A stretch of 24,786 bases of DNA from Candidatus Heimdallarchaeota archaeon. GTDB lineage: Archaea; Asgardarchaeota; Heimdallarchaeia; Heimdallarchaeales; Kariarchaeaceae. Positions 7,489 to 14,813 of the stretch are shown one piece after another (within the stretch, counting starts at the first letter, position 1; each line of letters begins with the position of its first letter). Location of the stretch: positions 1-24,786 of the forward strand of contig JAAFKL010000304.1 of NCBI GenBank assembly GCA_021399405.1, given 5' to 3'. The position numbers and the translations under genes were made by a program. The notes beneath the pieces are model-generated. The model was not told the DNA's origin. It was given only the letters and a program-made list of their open reading frames with translations, and ran no database searches.

Positions 7489-7729
7489 ATCGATCAGTAG
7501 AGAACTAGGTTCTGCGGAACCGAAAACTATGAAGGTATTAAATAATAATAATAAAAATACCCGAGGAAGTTCTAATCTGTCTGACAGATTGTTCGACAGA
7601 AACACCGTTAACAGTGATCAAACGGTGGTAAAAAATCACGGTAACACATCTTTGTTGATCTCATTTTTCGAGCCATCGAAAGAGGGAGAAGATGACAGAA
7701 GCACGGATTTATTGAATCAAGTGATTGAT
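7489..7729 (+). ncRNA. rnpB: Candidate RNase P RNA (compact form)
   Basis: Motifs resembling the conserved regions of archaeal RNase P RNA occur in the right order. GAGGAAGTTC (7563-7572) resembles CR-I. GACAGAAAC (7595-7603) resembles CR-II. TGATCAAACGG then TGGTAA (7615-7630) resembles CR-III. GACAGAAGCACGGATTTAT (7694-7712) resembles CR-V, usually GACAGAACCCGGCTTA. AAG-T-TCT (7567-7573) pairs with GGATTT (7705-7710) leaving one bulged U, as in helix P4. TATCGATCA (7488-7496) can pair with TGATTGATA (7722-7730) as P1, and GGTATT/AATACC (7534-7561) as P3. CACCGTT/AACGGTG (7603-7627) would be P11. P12, CR-IV and a convincing P2 are not seen, so the RNA would be reduced. The motif comparison is from memory of the family, not a search. 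Confidence 0.55.
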
Positions 7730-7813
7730 AAAAATAAATCGAAAACATTATTAGCTTTGCAAGGAGTGGTGGCGACACCTGATAGTGTTTGTGGAACGTG
7801 AAATACCATTATT

Positions 7814-9271
7814 TTAATTTGAATAAATAACGGTTAGATCATGCTTTACACTTAAAGCATGAGCAATTCCCATTTTGTTTTTCTCGGTTTGAAAAGTAAT
7901 GATTGTTTCATCAAGGAGATTGAATGCTTCCTTCCTTTCATTCATTTGAAAGAATTTGAGAGCTAATGATATTTTGATGTAAGCAGAAACTTGAGAATCT
8001 CCTATTTCGTCAAATAATTTAACTGCTTCAGAACCCATTTTCTTAGATAAATCAATTTGATTTCGAATTTGTGCAATATCACTAAGATTAAGATATGCAA
8101 AGGCTTGAAGACGTAGATAATCGGCATTATCAAGTGTTAATTCAAGCATCTTATGATATTGATTAGTTGCATATTCATAGGATCCATTATTATGTGCCTC
8201 TACTGCCAAATTAAACCAATATTCGGGTTCTTTTTCCAAATAAATTGGATTTCTAGTATAATTGTAACTTCTCCTTAATCCAATGAAAAATTTAGGTCCC
8301 ACAGGGCCTTTGTTAGAACCAAAACCTAAAACGGGTTTACCAAGCCCCCAATGCCCCTTGTAATTAACCCACGAATTTTGATTTCCTTCAAATTCCTCAA
8401 GATTTATTAAATTATAATGCCCACGTACTTCAAGAGACGCATTATTCAAATCATCAGCTGCATTGAAAGGTATTATAGCGTTTCCAGTGCTATGCGGGAG
8501 TTGATTAAAAATTGTGGTAGTTCCAATTTTATTAAATGTTTTTTCGAAGTTTCTTCGGGGTGTAATTGGCATTTGGAAAATATGCTTTTCTATAATTTTC
8601 TTTGCCTCCGTTGGAGGGAAGGATGCATGTCCACCCCTTGAAGTAAGAACGCCTACATGATTGTTAAAAACCATATTAGTTTTTAACAATTCATCCCAAC
8701 TTACCATTGGATCAGGATTATCTTCATCATAGGCATGTTGTTGAAATAATACATCTGATGGGAGCCATTGAGGTTCAGCTTCGTTAATTTCATCCCTAAC
8801 AAAAAATATCCGGATCATCTCCCAGTCTGTATCATGACTAAAGCCCTTTCTTATTCTGTAATGGACATCATTACCCAAATAGAAAAAATAATAAGATAGT
8901 GTTAGATGATTATCACTCACATAATATCGCCCATAGACTGTGAATTTTGGTTCTTCCTTTCCTTTTAACCATTTTTCCTGTTGCTTCAAAACAATTTTTC
9001 TATTTTTATCATGATCTTCCCCATGATTGATTTTACCATCATTATCTCTAATTGCTAAAATCGTTTCATGATCACTTGGACTCATTTCATTCGATTCAAT
9101 GTTAGATTCTTTACATGACAAATTATCTATATTTTCTACCAGACAACTAATTTGGAGGAATGATTCAACCTCTATAGGTCTGAATTTTTCTTTTCTGTGA
9201 AAAAATAGAATCGGTGCATAGAGGTTCAATAGCTTTTCAAACTGTAATTCCTGGCTATAATTCAATGACAT
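7814..9271 (-). CDS. Vps62-like domain protein with C-terminal TPR-like repeats
   Basis: The protein has 485 residues. The N-terminal part (about 12-330) resembles the Vps62/DUF946 family: LYAPILFFHRKEKFRPIEVESFL-type opening (from residue 17), DWEMIRIFF in the middle and HVGVLTSRGGHASFP, equivalent to the usual ARGSHASYP. Residues about 355-480 are helical repeats with TPR spacing (YWFNLAVEAHNNGSYEYA, then LSDIAQIRNQIDLSKKMGSEA). The protein is probably soluble; no signal peptide is seen. Vps62 was named from yeast vacuolar sorting, but homologues also occur in bacteria and its biochemical function is not settled. The TPR tail suggests a protein partner. It lies 37 bp downstream of the GPH transporter, in the same direction, and may be co-transcribed. 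The family call rests on motif memory. Confidence 0.6.
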   Translation of the reverse strand: MSLNYSQELQFEKLLNLYAPILFFHRKEKFRPIEVESFLQISCLVENIDNLSCKESNIESNEMSPSDHETILAIRDNDGKINHGEDHDKNRKIVLKQQEKWLKGKEEPKFTVYGRYYVSDNHLTLSYYFFYLGNDVHYRIRKGFSHDTDWEMIRIFFVRDEINEAEPQWLPSDVLFQQHAYDEDNPDPMVSWDELLKTNMVFNNHVGVLTSRGGHASFPPTEAKKIIEKHIFQMPITPRRNFEKTFNKIGTTTIFNQLPHSTGNAIIPFNAADDLNNASLEVRGHYNLINLEEFEGNQNSWVNYKGHWGLGKPVLGFGSNKGPVGPKFFIGLRRSYNYTRNPIYLEKEPEYWFNLAVEAHNNGSYEYATNQYHKMLELTLDNADYLRLQAFAYLNLSDIAQIRNQIDLSKKMGSEAVKLFDEIGDSQVSAYIKISLALKFFQMNERKEAFNLLDETIITFQTEKNKMGIAHALSVKHDLTVIYSN

Positions 9272-9307
9272 ATCTCCAACCCGAGTATTACTAATCCATA
9301 AAAGAAA

Positions 9308-10636
9308 TTAGTCTACCATTTCTCCAATTGCCTTTCCAGTGGATAAATCAGATTTCATTCCAGCCTCTCCTGTTTTTACATTTAACAAGAATATGAATGC
9401 AATTACCAGAAAAGTAATCGAAAAGGGAAATAGAGCACGTATTTCAATATCCATTAAAACACCTACCATTGTTGGACCAAGTACAGCAGCAAGGCTAGCA
9501 AATGCGTAATACATCCCTGTTGCGATCCCGTTGTCCGGACTGTGCTCCCATACAACCACAATAGAGTTTACATTTACTAATCCCCAGCCGATTGCGGCAA
9601 TTACAAAAATTAAAGCAAAGCTAGTTTTCCAACCAATATCTTGATCCAAGAATGTATCTTCATTAACAAATGCAGCCAAAATTATGGCAAATAACATAAC
9701 TGACAGGCCTATTCTCATTGTTTTAATACGACCCAACTTTCCACCGAGTAACCCTCCAACTATAGTAAATAGTACAAAGACAACCGGAAATACGAATAAC
9801 ACACCTCCAGCTTCACCTGCTGCTTCTTCAGCATCAAGGTCTGGAAGATATGTTTTCCAGACATATATACTGTAGAAGGCCTCAATTGCGTTCCAAGCCA
9901 TGAACCAAGTTAATATTGCCAATAACATAAAGAGCAATGATTTATCATCCGAAGAGATTATTCTTTTGAATTCATTTTTTAACTGCTTGAAAATCCCTTC
10001 TTTATTTTCGGAAGCTAATTCTACTTCATCATATTTAGGCTCTCTAATGAACAAAACAAGGATAAAAAGGAAAATTACCATACCTATTGAAACAAAAGCG
10101 AAAGCAGATCTAGTTTCTCCTCCTTTTAATAAAGCACCACCAATTGCCAAACTTAAACCTGCAGCAATACCACCCATTAAATTTACAATACCATTCCCCA
10201 AGCTGCGATCTTCACTTTTTACTAGATCTGGAAGTAAACTCACTGATGGAGATCTATACAAAGCCATGAATAAATTGAAAACTACAATATTGATGAGAAA
10301 GAAAGCAATCATTTCATTTTTTGAAAATGATAATAAGAAAAAGAATGAAGCCCCGAAAAGTATACCAGGTATAATAAACGGCATTCTACGACCAATTCGC
10401 GTTCTAGTTTTATCAGAATATGAACCAATAGCAGGCTGAATAAAGAATGCGATAATATTATCCCAAGTCATAATGAAACCAACAAATGCCAATGATATCC
10501 CATAATTATCTTCAAGAATTACCGGTACTTCAATATTAAACAAAGCCCAAGAAAGCTGGGTTGAAGCAAATCCTAAAGCAACAATAGGAATCATGTATTT
10601 TGGTATACTATTTTCAGTATCTGTCACAGGTGCCAA
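9308..10636 (-). CDS. MFS transporter, GPH/SLC45-like sugar:cation symporter type
   Basis: The protein has 442 residues and about 12 transmembrane helices. The loop between TM2 and TM3 reads GSYSDKTRTRIGRRMPFI (71-88), matching the D-x-T-x-x-x-x-GRRRPFI form of GPH and SLC45 (sucrose/proton) carriers rather than ordinary MFS motif A. A charged cytoplasmic stretch (about 200-225) separates the two halves. These proteins usually take up sugars with H+ or Na+. The frame begins at TTG 10636; GTG 10627 is an alternative, and no Shine-Dalgarno favours either. The four-TM protein lies 97 bp upstream in the same direction and the Vps62-like gene follows. Substrate is unknown. Confidence 0.8.
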   Translation of the reverse strand: MAPVTDTENSIPKYMIPIVALGFASTQLSWALFNIEVPVILEDNYGISLAFVGFIMTWDNIIAFFIQPAIGSYSDKTRTRIGRRMPFIIPGILFGASFFFLLSFSKNEMIAFFLINIVVFNLFMALYRSPSVSLLPDLVKSEDRSLGNGIVNLMGGIAAGLSLAIGGALLKGGETRSAFAFVSIGMVIFLFILVLFIREPKYDEVELASENKEGIFKQLKNEFKRIISSDDKSLLFMLLAILTWFMAWNAIEAFYSIYVWKTYLPDLDAEEAAGEAGGVLFVFPVVFVLFTIVGGLLGGKLGRIKTMRIGLSVMLFAIILAAFVNEDTFLDQDIGWKTSFALIFVIAAIGWGLVNVNSIVVVWEHSPDNGIATGMYYAFASLAAVLGPTMVGVLMDIEIRALFPFSITFLVIAFIFLLNVKTGEAGMKSDLSTGKAIGEMVD

Positions 10637-10732
10637 ACATAAAATCTATTCAAATAAATTCTGCATAACTGATCCAATAATGATCATTTCTCAAAATTTC
10701 AGAGTTTCAATTTATGTAAATAAGATAATTGG

Positions 10733-11098
10733 CTATTTCTTTAGGATCTTAATAACTGGTAGAATTTGGATTAAACCCATCATAACAAAAACAACATACC
10801 CTATAGCGTTTGGCTCAAGTAGGAAAACAATTGTAAATACAATCAGAGAGTTAAGAAGATAACCTATAACCATTAATTTCTCATAATTGGAGATCAAGGG
10901 GTGTTTAAAGGCTCGTAGAAAAAACGGTAATGATAATAGAAATATTCCAAACTGAAAAAAAAGCATCATTACGACCACAACATCATCAAATCCGGAGAGA
11001 CCATCCAAACTAGTTTGAATTGCGACGAAATTAAAATAAACTGCAATCACAACAAAAAATAAACTAACATACTCTGCAATTGGAGATTGCCTGTACAC
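10733..11098 (-). CDS. Small four-helix membrane protein, function unknown
   Basis: The protein has 121 residues with four hydrophobic segments, roughly 8-28, 40-63, 73-94 and 99-117, joined by very short loops, and a basic C-terminus (KILKK). The start is GTG 11098. No motif links it to a known family. It is the first gene of a minus-strand run followed by the GPH-type transporter, and could be its accessory subunit, though the intervening gap of about 97 bp does not demonstrate an operon. Confidence 0.6.
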   Translation of the reverse strand: MYRQSPIAEYVSLFFVVIAVYFNFVAIQTSLDGLSGFDDVVVVMMLFFQFGIFLLSLPFFLRAFKHPLISNYEKLMVIGYLLNSLIVFTIVFLLEPNAIGYVVFVMMGLIQILPVIKILKK

Positions 11099-11197
11099 CT
11101 GCGAGTGATCTAATAGAATTACATAAACCCTAAGGAGATTGGAAATATAATTATTGTAAAATCAATAAATTTGATGAAATAATTGATTGAGAAAACA

Positions 11198-12151
11198 CTA
11201 TTGGACAATCGAATCAAACAGATCTGGATCGATATTACCCCCACATATGATAATTACCGAAGTCCCATCAATACTAGAGGAAATTTTTTGATATGCAGCC
11301 AATGCCACAGCTGCTGCACCTTCAACAATTAATTCATTATTTTTATATAAGTCAACCAATGCAGTCTTGATTTGATCTTCTGTAACCAAAACAAATTCAT
11401 CAACGAACTTTTGCACTAACTCAAATGTTACTGAAGTCATTTCTATTCCTCCAGCACTTCCATCTGATAGAGTTGGTTTGGATTCCAGTTCAATGATTTT
11501 TCCTTCATTTAGTGAATGATACATAATTGCTGAGTTTATAGGTTGACAACCATATATTTTGATATTAGGGTTTACGCCTTTAAGGTAACTTGCTATCCCC
11601 GAAATCAATCCTCCGCCACCAACAGTTACAAACACATGATCTACTTGTTTTACATCTTCTAGAATCTCAATTCCAATTGTACCCTGCCCTGCTATGATCT
11701 TATAATCATTATAAGGAGATATAAAGGGAAGATCCTCTAATTCGGATATTCTTCTAGCCTCACCTTCAGTATCAGCTGAATCATCACCGAAATGAACTAG
11801 CGAAACATCATATTCTTTGAGTTTGTCTAATTTAGCTTTTACCACTTCATTTGGTAAATATATGGTACCTTTACCATTTGTTAATTTTAAGGCATATGCT
11901 GTAGCAAGGGCATGATTCCCGGTAGATGCCGTGATCACTCCCTTGGATTTTTGGTTTTCAGTAAGACTGAGGATTTTATTGAGTGCACCTCTAAGCTTAA
12001 ATGATCCTGTGTGTTGAGAGTTTTCAAGTTTCAAATATACCATATTATTATTTGATTCATTTTCAAATTTTATTAGTGGGGTTTTAACAATTAATGCACG
12101 AATTTGATCATAAGCGGTCTTAATTTCTTCAATAATTTCAGAATGATCCAT
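11198..12151 (-). CDS. PLP-dependent threonine/serine dehydratase
   Basis: The protein has 317 residues. Fold-type II PLP enzyme motifs are complete: SFKLRGA with the Schiff-base Lys52, the asparagine loop STGNHA (76-81), the phosphate-binding GGGGL (178-182) and GGNID near the C-terminus (about 305). The length matches the catalytic domain alone, so there is no C-terminal ACT regulatory domain. That fits catabolic (TdcB-like) dehydratase or serine racemase-like enzymes more than feedback-controlled IlvA. The reaction would be threonine to 2-oxobutyrate, or serine to pyruvate, plus ammonia. A TATA-like AAATTATATTC (about 12174-12184) lies about 27 bp before ATG 12151, suggesting leaderless mRNA. 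The gene is divergent from the potassium channel. Confidence 0.9.
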   Translation of the reverse strand: MDHSEIIEEIKTAYDQIRALIVKTPLIKFENESNNNMVYLKLENSQHTGSFKLRGALNKILSLTENQKSKGVITASTGNHALATAYALKLTNGKGTIYLPNEVVKAKLDKLKEYDVSLVHFGDDSADTEGEARRISELEDLPFISPYNDYKIIAGQGTIGIEILEDVKQVDHVFVTVGGGGLISGIASYLKGVNPNIKIYGCQPINSAIMYHSLNEGKIIELESKPTLSDGSAGGIEMTSVTFELVQKFVDEFVLVTEDQIKTALVDLYKNNELIVEGAAAVALAAYQKISSSIDGTSVIIICGGNIDPDLFDSIVQ

Positions 12152-12237
12152 GAGTTAATTATTTTTTTTTGATAAGAATATAATTTCAATGTTCGTCGTC
12201 CCCTATATTTAACAAAGAATATTAATCCTATAAGACA

Positions 12238-13878
12238 ATGGCCACAACTCAAACAGGGGAAGATTTTCCTATAAGGGGAAAGATCGCCATTCTCTTAATA
12301 TCAATTGTATTCAGTTTAAGCATTTACTCATTTATGGTACTTGAAAAATTATCGCTTCTGGATTCCCTCTATTTTTTGGTGGTTACTGTCTCCACTGTTG
12401 GGTTTGGTGATTTGGCACCTACTCATCAATTTACTAAAGTTGTACTTATGTTGCTAATTATTACTGGAATCACTACACTGGCATTATTATCTGAAATTGC
12501 AATAGATAAGATCGTATTTTTAAGATCTGGGGGAAATTATGATTTGCCACCAGAATCTCTTTCTTTGAAAAATCATATTGTGTTTAGCCAGTTTAATGAT
12601 GTAGTCGAAAGAATTGCAATCTTTGCTACAGATAGATTCTTTGATGTTGTTATCATTGATCGTGAAGAAATAAATGTTAAAACAGCTAGGAGGAAGGGAT
12701 ATAAGGCGTATTTAGGTCAAATTGAAAATCCACAAGTGCTTGAATTACTAAATTTGAAAAAAGCTAAAGCTTTGTATCTATTTTTAGATGATGACAATCT
12801 AATCATTCAATCTGCAATACTGGCAGAAAATCTTGCACCAAATTTACTTGTCTATGCGAGTACTAATGAGCATTTATCAATTGAATTTGGAAAAATTGTT
12901 GGAATTACTAGAACGTATCATGATGAAAGGCTACTAGGATCGTTCATCAGTGCAAATGTAAGAACCTTAGACTCACTTGTTCTCCCAAATCAAGATATTG
13001 ATGATAATATATTTCGATTCGTTTTAGCTGCGAATAACCCCAAAAATCAAGAATTACTGAAAAATGGTGCATGTATTGGAGCAATTGATGGAAATTTCAT
13101 GAATCTCGAATTGCTAAAGAAGGATGACAAATTGACTGATTATCCTGAGGATCGTAGAATACTTGCGGTGTATACAAAATATCAAGACACTTCAGGGTTT
13201 GGCGATTTGAGTTCTATAGGTCCGATGGTTTATGATAAAATTATTATTGCGGGGTGGACTGTGAATATTCGTCATTTGGTTGAACATATTAAGATAGATC
13301 ATTCAAAAATTCAGTATTTCACATTTAATGAATCTGATTATGAGGTTGCAAAAGCCAACGGCCATGATATACTCTACTCCACCAAAGAGAATGTCATTAA
13401 TACCATAAACAATAAGTTTTCTGACAATGATCTGATAATTATTAATTTTCAGCAAATTACAGATTCATTATTACTTGATGTCATGATTAGAAGAAGTGAT
13501 AGAAACCCTGAGATACTCCAAATTGTCAATCAAGAACAAGAAGTTGAAGTTTTTCAAAAGATTGGAGTAAATCAAGTAATTTCTCCAGATACACTTACAT
13601 CAAGGGCAATGTTTCAGATCCTCCTTACCGATTTAAAAATGAAGGGATCTGCAATTTTCAGAGGTTACCATCTTTTTGAACACACTGTTGTATCTAATGG
13701 ACCATTTCATAACAAAACTATATCCAAAATTGAGAAAATGGGATACCAGGTCTACATTTTATATAAAACGAAAATTAAGAAATCCATTTTTCTACCTAAA
13801 AATGAAATCATTGAATCAAATGATCGACTTATGTTGTACAAATTTCATTCCGTTTTTGATATAATGAAATCGAATTAA
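12238..13878 (+). CDS. Two-TM potassium channel with two RCK (TrkA-type) domains
   Basis: The protein has 546 residues. TM1 is about 15-36, the pore helix and filter TVSTVGFGDLAP about 50-61, and TM2 about 66-88. The filter is TVGFGD, a common variant of TVGYGD. After TM2 come two Rossmann-like RCK regions, about 110-300 and 332-545. The first strand-loop of each lacks the normal GxGxxG: it reads FSQFND in the first and IAGWTVN in the second, so classic NAD binding is doubtful. The protein would form K+-selective tetramers gated by a cytosolic ring. ATG 12238 lies about 30 bp after a TATA-like CTATATTTAAC, suggesting a very short leader. Confidence 0.88.
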   Translation: MATTQTGEDFPIRGKIAILLISIVFSLSIYSFMVLEKLSLLDSLYFLVVTVSTVGFGDLAPTHQFTKVVLMLLIITGITTLALLSEIAIDKIVFLRSGGNYDLPPESLSLKNHIVFSQFNDVVERIAIFATDRFFDVVIIDREEINVKTARRKGYKAYLGQIENPQVLELLNLKKAKALYLFLDDDNLIIQSAILAENLAPNLLVYASTNEHLSIEFGKIVGITRTYHDERLLGSFISANVRTLDSLVLPNQDIDDNIFRFVLAANNPKNQELLKNGACIGAIDGNFMNLELLKKDDKLTDYPEDRRILAVYTKYQDTSGFGDLSSIGPMVYDKIIIAGWTVNIRHLVEHIKIDHSKIQYFTFNESDYEVAKANGHDILYSTKENVINTINNKFSDNDLIIINFQQITDSLLLDVMIRRSDRNPEILQIVNQEQEVEVFQKIGVNQVISPDTLTSRAMFQILLTDLKMKGSAIFRGYHLFEHTVVSNGPFHNKTISKIEKMGYQVYILYKTKIKKSIFLPKNEIIESNDRLMLYKFHSVFDIMKSN

Positions 13879-13899
13879 AGTGGTGGAGAGAAATTGGTT

Positions 13900-13933
13900 C
13901 TCAAACTAACTTGATAGAAAGAAAGTTTGAGCC
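13900..13933 (+). terminator. Stem-loop after the potassium channel gene
   Basis: CTCAAACT (13900-13907) pairs with AGTTTGAG (13924-13931) over a 16-base loop. GG and CC outside can extend the stem. A T-rich run (13944-13958) follows. This could be a 3' end structure for the channel mRNA. Confidence 0.35.
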
Positions 13934-13992
13934 AAAAAATAGTGTTGATTTTGTTTTATGATTAATATTTGATTTCATTCATATTTGTATTA

Positions 13993-14295
13993 TTATGTTT
14001 CTAAACAATCTCCTGTACCAGCATTTTCACCATACATCCCACCATCACCAGATCCATCTTTCAATTGGGTTTTCAATTGAGTCTTGGATCCATCCATATC
14101 CCCTCTTTGGTTTCCGGATTGTCCTTGACCGTTTACACCAGATCCAGAGCCGTCATAAAGTGGGTCATCACAAGGTGCATCATTTACAAGTTGATCAGAT
14201 GTAGTATCATCTGATGTATCATCTGCAAATACTGTATTCATTCCATACAAAGCAAGTGCGAGTAGTAATCCAATTGTTAATATTTTTGTATTCAT
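13993..14295 (-). CDS. Small secreted acidic Gly/Asp-rich protein
   Basis: From ATG 14295 the protein has 100 residues. It starts with a clear signal peptide: MNTK, a hydrophobic core ILTIGLLLALALYGM, and a likely cleavage after VFA. The mature part is about 75 residues, rich in Asp, Gly, Ser and Thr, with one Cys near its start and one four residues from its end that could pair outside the cell. There is no membrane anchor or sorting tail. A longer frame from ATG 14328 exists, but that codon lies in the promoter palindrome. TATA-like AATATATTTT lies about 38 bp upstream. I do not recognise a family. Function is unknown; the protein may bind cations or be a surface-layer component. Confidence 0.6.
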   Translation of the reverse strand: MNTKILTIGLLLALALYGMNTVFADDTSDDTTSDQLVNDAPCDDPLYDGSGSGVNGQGQSGNQRGDMDGSKTQLKTQLKDGSGDGGMYGENAGTGDCLET

Positions 14296-14308
14296 ATAGG
14301 TAACAACC

Positions 14309-14327
14309 TGACAAGGGTTTCTTGTCA
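14309..14327. promoter_or_regulatory. Perfect palindrome in the promoter of the secreted protein
   Basis: TGACAAG-GGTTT-CTTGTCA has 7-bp perfect arms. It lies directly between the TATA-like box (about 14327-14336, minus strand) and the start codon, across the expected transcription start. This position suits a repressor operator; an RNA hairpin in the leader is the alternative. Confidence 0.5.
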
Positions 14328-14525
14328 AAATATATTAGGCACACATTATTACTAAGTATTGATTTCAAATTTACCACAAGATTATAGTAATTTTGACTCA
14401 AATAAACCTCAAATTATTATGATAAGTTAACCCTTACAAGCCATATCAAACAAATAATGACTAATCACCCATTAATCTAATTGAAACAGATAATCCTTTT
14501 TTCTAATTATTTTGGTTGCACGTCA

Positions 14526-14813
14526 GTGGACCAAGAGAACAAACAAAGTAATGATAGGTTTGACGCATTCATAGTTGGAAAAAATAATAATAGAGTATTT
14601 GTGGTTGATCGTGGTAGATGTAAGGGTTGCAATATTTGTGTAGCAATTTGCCCTTATGATGCAATTTTCATGAGTAAAGAAAAATCTCATCGGGGTTTCA
14701 TTTATCCTATTGAGAATACTAAGTGTACAGCTTGTAAGCAGTGTTGCCTTGCCTGTCCTGATTTCGCTTTGTCTGTGCACAAATTAGAAGATGTATTGGA
14801 GGTATTGTTATGA
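14526..14813 (+). CDS. korD: 2-oxoacid:ferredoxin oxidoreductase, delta (ferredoxin) subunit
   Basis: From GTG 14526 the protein has 95 residues. Two [4Fe-4S] motifs are present: CKGCNICVAICP (Cys32, 35, 38, 42) and CTACKQCCLACP (Cys67, 70, 73, 77). This is the bacterial-type 2[4Fe-4S] ferredoxin fold that passes electrons from the catalytic subunits to soluble ferredoxin. TTG 14481 would add 15 residues with a hydrophobic, unusual N-terminus; I prefer the GTG, but the choice is uncertain. It is the first gene of a korDABC operon, and its stop overlaps the next start (ATGA). The D-A-B-C order is known for archaeal 2-oxoglutarate oxidoreductases, for example in methanogens. Confidence 0.9.
   Translation: MDQENKQSNDRFDAFIVGKNNNRVFVVDRGRCKGCNICVAICPYDAIFMSKEKSHRGFIYPIENTKCTACKQCCLACPDFALSVHKLEDVLEVLL

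Noticed and set aside
7539..7557. AAT trinucleotide run as a functional tandem repeat
   Set aside because: Short and imperfect; it fits the loop of the proposed P3 hairpin and simple base bias.
7768..7779. GGTG-GCGA-CACC hairpin with a GNRA loop as part of the candidate RNase P RNA
   Set aside because: It is downstream of the proposed closing P1 helix, so it cannot be placed in the model; it may be a separate 3' structure.
7529..7801. 90-codon ORF (ATG 7529) as a protein gene
   Set aside because: Low-complexity hydrophilic product without motif. It is crossed by several perfect RNA stems and by motifs matching RNase P RNA, so the frame is more likely chance.
9900..10439. 179-codon plus-strand ORF
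   Set aside because: It lies antisense within the clearly coding GPH-type transporter, and its product lacks any domain; a shadow frame.
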